Part shown: positions 1 through 10,800 of the stretch, in pieces | How positions within the stretch are numbered: position 1 is the stretch's first letter | Layout: the number at the start of each line of letters is the position of its first letter | Notes under the pieces: model-generated | Told to the model about the DNA's origin: nothing | Database searches by the model: none | What the model saw: the letters and a program-made list of their open reading frames with translations, nothing else | Position numbers and translations under genes: made by a program | Assembly: GCA_013399895.1 (NCBI GenBank) | Contig: VXBA01002723.1 | Location: 35,838-99,837 of the forward strand | Direction of reading: 5' to 3' | Source: Serilophus lunatus | Lineage: Eukaryota > Chordata > Aves > Passeriformes > Eurylaimidae | DNA: 64,000 nt

Positions 1-168
1 CTGGGGGGGGGGGGGGGGCGCTGCCCACCGTGCCCACGCCTGGCACAGGGACAGGGTCCCCGAGGCCACCCCTGCTCAGCAGCAGGGGCTGGGGGCTGGG
101 CTGGGACTGCAGGCACAGCAAACACCGCTGGAGTTAAAGTGCTGGGTAACGGCGTGGACGGTGCCCAG

Positions 169-204
169 GATGGGGATGAGGATGGGGATGGGGATAGGGA
201 CAAG
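169..204. repeat. GGGGAT-type simple repeat
   Basis: Short hexamer-like array of GGGGAT and GAGGAT units. The reverse strand reads CCCCAT. It lies in the presumed 3' UTR or flank of the plus-strand gene. The window also opens with a run of about 17 G at positions 3-18. Confidence 0.7.
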
Positions 205-696
205 GGCTGGCTGCAGGGACAACCCCTTTACATGGGGACATGGTGAGAAATACGGTTTCCCAGCAGGATGTGCCCAGTGGCACTGTGGGAGCCCAAGTCA
301 GCATGTCCTGTCCTGTGCATGCTCCAGCATATGCCATCACCTGGGCAGAGCATGAGTGTGGCATGTGGGGCCATGATCGTGGGGACAGCTCAGGGGCTTG
401 GCACAGCAAGGACCATTCCAAGCATCTCCCCTTTCCAAAATCCTGCCTGTGCAGTGAGGAGCAGCAGGCTCCCTTTCCCCACCGTGGCACATCCCTTATC
501 TCCAGCCCTCCCATGCTTGCCACTGGGGAAACTTGAGGCACGTAGCATGTTGGAGGGGGTGAGCTGCCCACGGGGGCACGAACCAGGTCTGTGTCCCTGG
601 GCTCCTGCTGCCTCCAGTAGGCAGCCCTGCACTGGCAAAGGGTGTGCCCGCTCCCTGCCTGCACTCTGGACAGCTGAGTGAGGCCGTAGGCTGAGA

Positions 697-780
697 AATA
701 AATCTTTTAAAATAAGCTTAAAAATATATATCTCTCTATAGATAGTTTCCCTTTGCAATAAATAAAGGTTGGGGGTGCCT
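697..780 (+). terminator. Poly(A) signals on the plus strand, 3' end of a convergent gene
   Basis: AATAAA occurs at 697-702 and as an overlapping pair at 757-766, followed at once by a G/T-rich element (GGTTGGGGGTG, 767-777), the usual downstream cleavage element. The sequence 1-760 upstream has no convincing coding exon and would be 3' UTR. In human the gene convergent on PTCH2 is BTBD19; that identity is inferred from synteny only. Confidence 0.45.
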
Positions 781-894
781 TCCCCAGGCCTTGCCCATGG
801 CACGCCAAGGCACAGCTGGCTCTGGGGCTGCCCCCTTATAAGGATGGGGGGCATCAGGACACCCTGTTGGGGTACTCCAGCTCATGGCCCGGGA

Positions 895-903
895 TGGGTG
901 GTC
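895..903 (+). promoter_or_regulatory. Perfect GLI consensus site downstream of PTCH2
   Basis: TGGGTGGTC, exact GLI consensus, about 500 bp past the PTCH2 stop in the convergent 3' region. A chance match is possible in this GC-rich DNA. Confidence 0.2.
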
Positions 904-1306
904 CCAGGAGGAGGTGATAGGGAGCAGGCAGTGACCCCACCGAGGGGAAGCTGGCATGGCACCGAGTCCACCTTGCCAGCAGCTCCAGAAACAGAGGGGG
1001 GAGTTAGTGCTTCCATTTCTGGGGGGCAACAAGCTCAGGGCAGGATAACCCCAAACCCTGGGTGACAGGACATGGCACCAATGGCCCAGCCTTGGGTGAG
1101 GGACACGGCAGGAACAGTATGGCCTGCACACAGCTTGCATAGAAGTGCCAGCCTGCCCTACCAAGCCCCATTACAGGACGCAGGAGGGCTGGTCCTCCTC
1201 GGCCGAGACCGCTCCGGCAATTAGCAGCACAATGCGGGTGACCCCGCTCTGCACCCTCCTGTGCCCACCGGGTGCTGGGAAGATGCTCTGCAGAGGCACC
1301 AGCAAC

Positions 1307-1406
1307 CTGCGGAAAGGAAGATTTGGGGGATCAGCTGGGTCCCTCCACAAACACCTCACACCCCCATGCTGCCATGCATCAGCCCTGCTTGTGTCCCCGA
1401 GCTCAC
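1307..1406 (-). other. PTCH2: Putative intron in the PTCH2 3' UTR, and start of a noncoding exon 24
   Basis: Immediately after the PTCH2 stop is a good donor (TAG|GTGAGC, GT at 1405-1406). 100 bp later comes a polypyrimidine tract and acceptor CTTTCCGCAG, so an untranslated exon would begin at 1306. The size matches neighbouring PTCH2 introns (88-110 bp). Because the stop lies at the junction, no nonsense-mediated decay would be expected. Its end is unknown: I see no AATAAA or ATTAAA on the minus strand between 1306 and 1. Confidence 0.5.
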
Positions 1407-1820
1407 CTAGCGCTGGGCACCTGCCCCGTGGTGTCCCATGCTCTGCATCTCAAATGCATCGGGCACGGTGGTGCTGCTGGTACTGGACACACTGGGCTCA
1501 TTGAGACAGTCCCTCTCGCTGCCAGTGAAGCCCTCTGGGCCGAAGTTGGGGTAGGAGCCAGGCAGCGTGGGGTGCAGGGCCACTGTCACCGATGCAGTGG
1601 CCGTGACAGTGGTGTAGCTGCCAGCAGGACCTTGCAGGTGAGTGCTGTAGGTGGGCAGGGCTGAGGGAGGGGCTGGCCGGGTGCCTGGCGGGCAGGGCTG
1701 CAGATGTTCTCGGGACAGTGAGGGGCATGGCTCCCCAAAGGGCAGGGTGGGTGCAGGCTGCGGGCCAGAAGCCTCCTTCTTCCCCTGAACCTCCAGGCTG
1801 TCCTTGTAGGGCTTCAGCAC
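1407..1820 (-). CDS. PTCH2: PTCH2 coding exon 23 (residues 1221-1357 and stop)
   Basis: 414 nt including the TAG stop at 1407-1409. Starts VLKPYKDSLEVQGKKEASGP and contains the conserved tail motif YTTVTATASVTVALHP (1289-1304), shared with PTCH1 and PTCH2 of other vertebrates. LPTY at 1275-1278 is a possible weak WW ligand. It ends DAFEMQSMGHHGAGAQR. The stop codon TAG is directly followed by GTGAGC, so the exon may end exactly with the stop. Confidence 0.88.
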   Translation of the reverse strand: MLKPYKDSLEVQGKKEASGPQPAPTLPFGEPCPSLSREHLQPCPPGTRPAPPSALPTYSTHLQGPAGSYTTVTATASVTVALHPTLPGSYPNFGPEGFTGSERDCLNEPSVSSTSSTTVPDAFEMQSMGHHGAGAQR

Positions 1821-4800
1821 CTGTAGGGGGAACATGAAACAGGAGGCTCCCCAGTCATACTGAGCATCACTCCGGCAACACCATCAGCACCACAGGGCAA
1901 CTATGAGTGCCCATCCCCCAGCTCTATCCATGACCCTCTCCCAGGGAAGGCAGGGGGCCAGCGATGCCACAATGGGCAGAGACACTCACAGTGATGCGTG
2001 GAAAGCTCGGGTCCTTGCCAGCCTCCAGTAGGATATGTGCTGGTGTAGGGGGCACAATGAAGGGTCCCCGGGGGCTGCCTGGCCCCACGCCCTCCGTGTA
2101 GTGCTCTGTGTCCGAGGGCTCGGGGAAGGTGGCAGGCCAGGCTGGTGTGCGCCGGACATACAGTCCCCCCGGGCCCAGGCATGGGGGCACCGACTCCGGT
2201 GGAGTTAGGCAGGGGCCATTATCCACCAGGGATGCCTAGGGAGAAAAGACAGCGTTGGAGAGACCAGGGACATAGAAGGATGGAGGAGTGTGGAGAAATA
2301 CGGAGTATGGGTGGATGCGAGGATGGGGATTTGGGTGATGCCAGGTGAAGCAGGGGTGGGATCAAGGGTCAGGGAGAGATGGGGACATTGAGTGTGGGGT
2401 GAAGCAGGAATGGGTTCAGGTAGGCACAGGGCAAGTTGGATGTGGCTCAGAGAAAGAATGGGGAAAAGGATGGATGATACAGGGTGAGGGTACGAGATAA
2501 AATTGGGGCTGGACAAGGCGAGGATGAATATAGAGGGACAGGGTGAGGGACAATGGAAGATGGAGAAAAGTGGGTTGGGGAGGGCCAGAGACAGGCAGGA
2601 TGGGGGGGTCTTGTACCTCAGGGGGTGGCCCGATGACAGAGAGCAGGACGGGCAGCAACACCAGTCCATTGAGCAGCCCCAGCAGCGTTAGGATGGTCAG
2701 CACTGCAAAGAAGTACCTGGGGGGCCACAGGCAAAGGTACAGCCACCATCAGTCTTGTTCCATCCCAAACATGGCTTCCCATGCCACACACCCTGGCTCC
2801 ACCAGGTCTCCCCAGCCTCCATGCAAGATAGAATGGGTGCCCCAGCAAGACACATCCTCACTAGCTGCCCCATATCCCCACCGCCAGCCAGCAGAGCTGC
2901 CACACTCACCAGCCCATTGCCAAAGCTTCCGGAGGGCAGCAAATAGCTGTTTTACCCTCCTTCAGAGCTCACCTCATGATGAAGTCAAACTCAGAGCCGG
3001 CCAGCATGAGGACACCCAGCAGGGTGGATACAGCACCATCCATCACAGGGGCAAAGGTGTGCTCCAGCGCTGCAGCTGAGCGCACGTTCCTGCTCCCCGC
3101 AGCTGTCAGGAAGCCCTGAGTGGGACAGGGATGTCATACGGGGCTTGTCCCTGTGTGCCGCCCATGATGGGCCACCCACAGGCATATAGCTGAAGGGGCA
3201 AAGGTGACAGGGACTGGGAACTGGGGTCTGCCTGTGCTTACCAGGGCCACATGGACAGTGAACTCCACACCGATGCCCACTGAGGCGATGAGGATGACCA
3301 CTGGGATGGCGCTCAGCTTGATGCCCATCAGCCCCATGATGCCAAACAGTTCCACAGCCATCATAGCCAGGATGGAGACCTGGGGGATGGTGGGGGTCAG
3401 TCAAGGGTGGCACTGTGTGGCTGTACCCTCTGCCTGGCGAGGCTAATCCCGCTCTTCCACATAGGGCAACCTCACCTCATTGACCGTTTTCTCTCTGTTT
3501 GGGGTGTCTGTCGGCCCTCACCCTGCTCTGCATGAACGTCCTCGAACCTCCACTACATATATTCACTTCACACAGGGTGTCTCTAATCCCTTCGTATGGT
3601 TCCCCCCACTCGCTGACTTCTCCATACGGGTATTCCCCTTGCCTTGTTCTTCATGAATGTCCCCAGGTTCCCGTCCCCTCCATATACTGCCGTCATCAGC
3701 GACATAACTGATCTCTCCACACTTGAGTCCCTCACCTACTGCCACTCCTGTGTGAGTATCCCTTCCCTCCAGGCTGCCCCTGTCCATCTCATCACCCGAT
3801 TCCCATGAAGCAGGTACCCAGGGCCACTCAGCAAGATGGCAAAAAGGCTGGATGCCCCTGACCTCATCCATCAGGACCATCCCCATGCATCAGGGTGCGT
3901 ACTCACGATGATGCCAGCTGTCCAAGGGTTGAGCAGCAGCAGGGCACAGACAAGGAAAGTGCAGGCCAGTAGGATGCTGATAGCCAGCAGGAACCAGTGC
4001 CGCAGCCCAATGTATTGCTCCCAGAAGAGGAAGGGGTAGCCACTGGGGTAGCTCAGCACGCCGTGGCGCTGGGCAGCCTCCTGGCAGATGGCCCGCACGC
4101 TCTCAATTGCCTCCACAAAGTCTGATGTGCGACGCAGCCCACTCAGGTAGAAAGGGAACTGGGCAAACTCCAGCGGCTGGGCTGCTGGGACTGTGGAGAC
4201 AACAGGCAGCATGAGGGTACAAGCAACATGCGCGTACAGGCAGTACAAGACCACCACAGTCACACCAGTCTGAATACAGGCTGGGCAGCCTGTTGTCTCA
4301 ATGGGTACTGCGGGTCTGGGGAGCGTGTGGAGAGCAGACCCGAGGGGAAAGAGGAGGGGGTTTCTCTGCCCACATGATGCTTGTGGGGTAGTCACATGGA
4401 GCTGAAGGGGAACAGAGGCACTTCCTTGCAGTGAGATGTTCGTGCGCTAGTTTGTTGCTGTGTGCTAAGGGCACAGGGAGCACGCAGACGGGTGGTCAGG
4501 GTGTGGAGTGCGGAGGGACGAGCGCGGGCCACAGGGAAGTGAGGCAGTTTACCAGATGGGATGAGGGAGGTGAGGGGTTTCCTATCAGGGCTCAAAGTGT
4601 GGGGAGTGGAGTACTCTGCAGGATGACGCCGGGGACAGGAGGGGGCCATGGGGAGTCCTCCATGCTCACTCACTTCGCAGGTTCTCGCCCGTGGTATCAT
4701 ACTTGTCGTGAATCCATTCAGGTGGTGGCGGGTAGAAATTGGCCTGGGAGGCAGCAAAGCCCAGGGGGTCATTGCTGGCCCACACCGTCAGGCAGATATA

Positions 4801-7800
4801 GAAGGTGTCAGGGGGAATGATGCCATTCTCATCCACCAGCCGCCGCGTGGTCAGCTACAGGAGAGAGAAGGAGCATGCATTAACTCAGCAGCAGGTGCAG
4901 AGTCATTCCCAGCCCAGCCACTCCAGCCCTGCCACCACGCACCTGATTGAAGTTGAAGGGCTCCTTCTTGTTGCCAGTCTGGATTAGGAGCTTGTATGCC
5001 AGTGCCCCATCCTCAGAGCCATTGCGGTAGCTGTCATGGGTGATGCGCCCGGCCTGCCAGTCCCTGTCGAAGGTGGCCTGAAGCCCTGCGGATGCAGCAT
5101 GGGGGAGTGAGCATCCTGGGGACACGCTATTCTGCACAACACCCCATGTGACCTAGCAAGCATGGTGCTAGTGGGATGGGGGCGCAGAAACCCCAGGGCT
5201 TAGCTTCCAGTGCTGGGCGCTTTGGGACCACCCTCCCCAGGGTTGTGCACAGCAGGAAAGGCATCCTCAGGTCAGTGGGGAGCATGAAGGCTGGGGAGAG
5301 GGGTCGTTGGGCAGGAGAGATCATGGAGAGGAGGCATGATGTCCCTCACCTCGCAGCCAGTCCTGGAAGTAATGGAGCCACATCTTAGGCAGGTCACGGT
5401 TGCCCTCCCGCACCACGTACTTGACGGTGCTGAAGGCCTCGTGCAGGCTCAGCAGGGCAGCTTGGGCGCCTGGGTAGTGGAAGCCACCCTTGGTGACAAT
5501 GAACATGTTGTAGAAGGAGAAGTACTTGAACTGGGCTGAGATGAAGGCGTGTGCCTTGGTGTCCCGCGGCACGATGTCAGTCAGGTAGAGGCCATCATGT
5601 ACCATGGTGGTGCCGTAGAGGCTCAGCCCCAGCAGTGCCAGGAACAGCACTACCACTACTACCTGTGGGGACACCAAGGGGGTCAGGCAAGCTCCTGTGC
5701 TACCCACCCGCCCTGGGTAGCTCCACCAGGGCTGCCCCCACCTCACCTTGGTCCGGGTCCGCAGAAGGAGTGGGGCGTATTTCTCCCGGGCGAAGTCAGC
5801 GAGGCTCCAGCGGCAGAAGGGCAGGGGGACACACTCCCGCCTACTCTTGGCCTCATCCAGCTGGGCTAGCAGATCCCGGGTGGAGCTGGATGGGGCGAAG
5901 ACCTGAGAGCCGAGGGGGTCAGCGGGGGGCAGGAGGACAGCAGGCGAGGTGCACACCTGGGAGGTGGGCGGCAGGACGGTAACGATGTGGTGGCCCGAGG
6001 GGTCGCACCGGGTGAAGGCTTGTACAGTGGTGGTGATCTGGGTGCTGGTAGCCACGCCAGGGTGCCCGTAGGGGGATGGGTGGCAAGCATGGTTGTCATT
6101 GGCATCAGCAAGCTCTTGGGGCTGTATCTGGATGACCCGCGAGGAGCAAGGGCTTCGGGGAGAGTAAAGGAGGAGAGAGGGAAGGACGAGAAGATATTTA
6201 GTCACCTTATGTTTCTTGGGGGAATTGCAGAGTCAGCCTCACCCCAGCAATCCCAGCACTGGTACCTATAGAAGCAGCAGAGGATGTCGAGCCGGCGTTT
6301 CTCCCGGCGGTGCAAGTCCAGGCTCAAGATAGCAGGGAACACAAACAGCACCATGGCAAAGTTGAATACGACAACCACGGCAGCCTGCAGATAGTGGGGG
6401 ACACACATTATACCGAGGTCTGGCCACCCCTTCCCATCCTCTGGAGATGGATTGTGGCCCTACCTGGAGGGAAAAGGCACGCAGGGCAGGGATGGGCACC
6501 AGGGCCGCCATGAAGAAGGCAATCATGTTGCTGACGGAGGTGAGAGCCACGCTGGTCCCTGTGCGCTTCAGACACTCACCTGTCCGCTCCTGGGGGAACA
6601 GAGGGAGAGAGGTGATGAGACGGCCCACAAGGAGGTGGGAGGGGGCTGAAGGAGCCCCTAGGCAGTGCACAGTGCTCACCTTGAAGGGGATTTGTTGGCT
6701 GGTTTCGGTGAAGGCGTGAGCCAAGAGGAACATGTCATCCACACCAATGCCCAGGGCCAGGAAGGGCAGGACCTGACAGAGAACAGTGTCACTAAACGCA
6801 CGTGACCACCACCTGAGAGGAGGTCCGGCCACCTCACACCCACCTACCCTGCAGAATCCGGTTCTTCCCACAGCACATACCTGGGTGGTGGCTGCATTGA
6901 AGGAGATGCCCAGCAGTGAGCAAAGCCCCAGGCCAGAGGCAACGGAGAGAGCCACAAGCAGGACCCCAGCCAGGCCCACAGCCCCTTGGGACTTGGAGCA
7001 GTCCCACCGCAGCATGGTGACACACGCGTAGGCCAGCTGGAAGAGTACAGCGGGTTAGGAGGGAGGGGGGAGCAATGGAGACATGGCGGAGGGCAGAGAG
7101 AAGGGCACACGCACCATGAGGAGGTAACCCCCAGCCACTCGGATGGCACTGACGTCAGAGAAGGACTTCATGATGTCGTTGAGCGTGGTGGTGGAGAAAG
7201 CGTGGACACTCTGCGTGGCATTGGGAGGGATGGAGTCCTGTGCCAGCTGCAGGAGGTGCACCCCGTTAGAGGAATGAAGACCCCCCTGCTCTATAGTACA
7301 CTCACCCCAGAGCCATTCAGGGTGTCAGTGTCAGTACTAAGGATCCCTAGGAACACCCTGGACCACAGCAGTGTAGTTCCAGGACCCATGGCCACATGAA
7401 AATCTGGGCACACGGGGATGCCATGCACAGGCTTATCCCTGCCCAGCCCCATGTGGGGGCTGTTGGTAGCACCCACCTCCACAAATTTCCTCTGCCAGGC
7501 CTCCAGGATGGCTCCTGCCTTCTCCTCGCTCCAGCTGATGTCGTGGATCTCGTAGTCATCCTTGAAGTGCTCGTAGAGCTGCCGGGGGCTCATGAGGAGG
7601 AACATGGTCTGCAGGGCCTCGGCACTGGAGGAGAGGCATGCACCTTGCTGGGACCGGCTGCAGTGCCCCAGGATGCAGGAATAGGTCCATCCCCCACCCC
7701 ACGGCACCCAGCCCCACCACAGGCACCTAGGAGAGGACCCAAGCATCTTGCTCCCCTGCTTCAAAGCACTGCCCTGCTCACTTGCCAGCCTCTCAGACAG

Positions 7801-10800
7801 CCCCACAGCCCCTCCTGCAGCCAGGGCAGGTTTCCTACAGTGTGCTGTATTTCCTACATAGCAGCTCTCACCGTAGCAGCTTGCCCTGGGAGTCTTTGGT
7901 TGTGCCACCTAAAATCAGCTCCTGTTGCCAGCGCATGAACTTCCTGGAGAAACCGTGGCAGCCCCCTGAGAGTTCAGCTGGGATATCTGGGCTCTGTGGG
8001 TAGAGGGAGGTGTCAGGATTGTGGAGCAGGCAGGAGAGCAATAAGTCCCCACACCTTTCCTGGTCCTCAGGGACTGTGACTCACCTGCTGACTCTGCTTG
8101 TTGGGGGCACTGGGGGGGCACTGGGGGTCCCGGGGGTCCAGACAAGGCCGTTCCATGTAAGCCTGCCCCACCTCTGCCTTGTCCAGCAGCTCTTTGAAGC
8201 CCTCCAGAGATGTGAACTGTCCCAGCTCTTCCATCAGCTGCAGAGGGTCCAGGTTGCTCCACTGGATGTCAGGGCGGCCCCTGGGTGGAGAGAAGGACTG
8301 GGATGATGGGGGACGCCAAAATCCACATGCAGTAGCACCCCCACTGCCAGCCCGTCCCATGGGACCTGGGCGTGCGCCCAAAGGCAGGGTGTGAGGACAC
8401 GGAAGAGCAGTGTCAGTACCCAGTGCATCCCCTACCCCCTCCTGGGGCTGCCTGTGACATCCCCCATGCCCTACGCAGCTCAGCAGGCCATGCCCCGAGT
8501 CAAGTAGCGTGCCTGATCCTGTTAGTCCGGGACAAAGCAGGGGGAGCTGGCCCTGCTGCCTGGCCCCGCTTTGTGTGAGCAGTCAGGCCGATTACTGCCC
8601 GTGGGCTAACATCTTGATAGAGGGGAGCAAGCAGGCAAGAGCTCCCAGCATCCCCTACAGCCCTTCCTGCCATCTCCCCGCAAGCTGGAGAGTTTGGGGC
8701 TCGGCAGAGGTTCTGGGGTCTCAGGACAGTGGTGGGAGCTGAGCATGGACTAGGACCTTGGAGGACTGCACGGGACTTGGGTACCCAGGAAAAGGATTTT
8801 TTCCATTGCCTGCAGATGCTCTGCTCCCTCCACCCCAGCCTGGGGAGCTGGAGGCCAGCTTCCAGCCTTACTCGGCTTCTTTTTCAAGACAGAAACGACA
8901 CACAAAAAAGCCAATAGCCCAGCCCAGCGCTCCAAAGAGGGGAAGAAAAAGCCCCAAGCAAGTGTGGGCTCTGGGGAGAAACACAGCCTAATAATTCATG
9001 AAGGCTGGCTAGGCCAGAGCTGGCCGCTCGAGATTCCCACATACCAACCGGAGCTGCTGCTGCTTCCAAAGAGAGCCCCTTTTATCTGCTTTCGCTTGCT
9101 TCACTGAGCCAGGGCAAATCCTTTTGTCTTTCCATAGATTGCTGCTCTTTGTTCTCCCAGCTCCCGCCCCGCTCACCCCTTGGCGTTAAAAAAGGGTCCC
9201 CATGGGCTGGCCGGCGCTCAGCTGAGGTGCCTGACCGGGCACCCGCTCACTGGGCTTCGAGGAGAGATGAGTCCCATCACCGCTGTGGTGCCACCCTGCC
9301 TGCTATGTACCCCAGCCCCAGGATGCCCACTCTGGCAAGCAATGCCACCAGCATCCTGCTTGACACAGCCACCCCAGTCCCACTTGGTCCCGCTCCCGGC
9401 AGTTCCCCAGGCTGAACTGGGGAGAACCTGAGGCCTTGGGGGGGTGCAAAACCAGTCCCCTAGTCCTGGCTGGGGATGCTGTGGCCCCTTCCCCCTCCTC
9501 CTGTCCGCAGCAGCCTGAATAAGGCCACTATTTCATCTGTTTGGCAAGGGGCAGCTTTCAGAGCAGCATTAGCATGAGAAAGCGCAGGGCTTCGTTTGCT
9601 GACAATGCACAAGCCGCCCCAGCTCTCCCGGACAAACACACGCGTAAACAGAAGGAATGTTGGGGGGGCTCTCCGGGCCCAGCCCGGGGTCCCCAGCCCC
9701 ACCACCACGGTATAAGAAGCTGGCTGGGAGTCACCTGCCACCCATCCCAGGGACTCTGAGCCCTCCATGCCCCTGTGCACAGCTCCGAAGTGTGGGTGCC
9801 TCCTCATCATCATGGCACCCACAAACTGCTGCTGGGGGCAGGGGTGGAGCAGCCTCAGGACCTGCCTGCGGCATAGACACTGTCCTCACGTCCCTATCCC
9901 TGGCTCGGGGGCCAGCATGGCAGAGCAGGCATGGGCGCCCACGGGCCATGCAGTGGTGCAGCCCTGCCAGTGCCACTGAGCCCAGAGTGTTGACCCAGCA
10001 GGACAGCAATGGTAGTAGGAGCATCCTGGGGCCGAGCAGGACATGCTGCAGCAGCACCAAGGCACCTTGGAGAAGGCAGGGCCAAGTCACAAAGGAAGGT
10101 CAAAGGCCCCCAGCTCCTGCTCCCCACCCATGGCTCCCCACACCCAGGACAGCCCCCCACCTCCCCGTACTCACGGGAGATAGGCTGAGCCTCCCTGCAG
10201 CTTGGAGCCTTCCCAGAAGCAGTCCAGTGGTGTCAGGATCACACAGGGGAACAGCTTCTCTATCATCTGTAGGAGAAGATGCCACGGCTCAGCAAAAACG
10301 GGTTAGACCTCCCAGCCTCACCCAGCCCTGCTGGGCTTCCCAAACCTGTGCCTTCCCACATGCAGACGGCAGTGCCTTTGCAGCGCCTGGGGCTGCCAAG
10401 CCCTGTCCCCACCACAGCACATCCACTGCCATTCTCTGAGGGACTGATCTCCCGTGGGGGACTACCAGGGGGCCACTCCACGACCAGTACTTACCCTCTC
10501 TATCATGCCATTCTCAATGATGGGGACACCTGACTTGTAGCAGATCTTGTTCAAATCCCACGATCTGCAAAGGTAGAAAGAGGAGCTGAGAACGGGCACA
10601 ATCCCACAGGGGACATGGCAAGAGACAGTGGGATGTGCAGGGCATGGTGGGGATCCCAGTCCCCCATCTGGAGCTGGACTCACTTTCCATACAAAGAGAC
10701 TTGGACCTTGCTGGCTGCCAGGGCCGCCTCGAGGTGGAGCTGCAGGGCCTCCTGCGTCAGGATGTTCTCCCCATCCCTCTTCGGGGTCTGGATCAACATC

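Noticed and set aside
1171..1359. Possible coding exon downstream of the PTCH2 stop
   Set aside because: The only good donor lies after the TAG, so this sequence would be untranslated; the translated frames show no Patched similarity.
7396..7938. Plus-strand open frame of 180 codons
   Set aside because: Antisense shadow of PTCH2 exons 7 and 8.
9657..10439. Plus-strand open frame of 260 codons across PTCH2 introns and exon 5
   Set aside because: GC-rich DNA gives long stop-free frames on both strands; it runs antisense to a real exon and has low-complexity composition.
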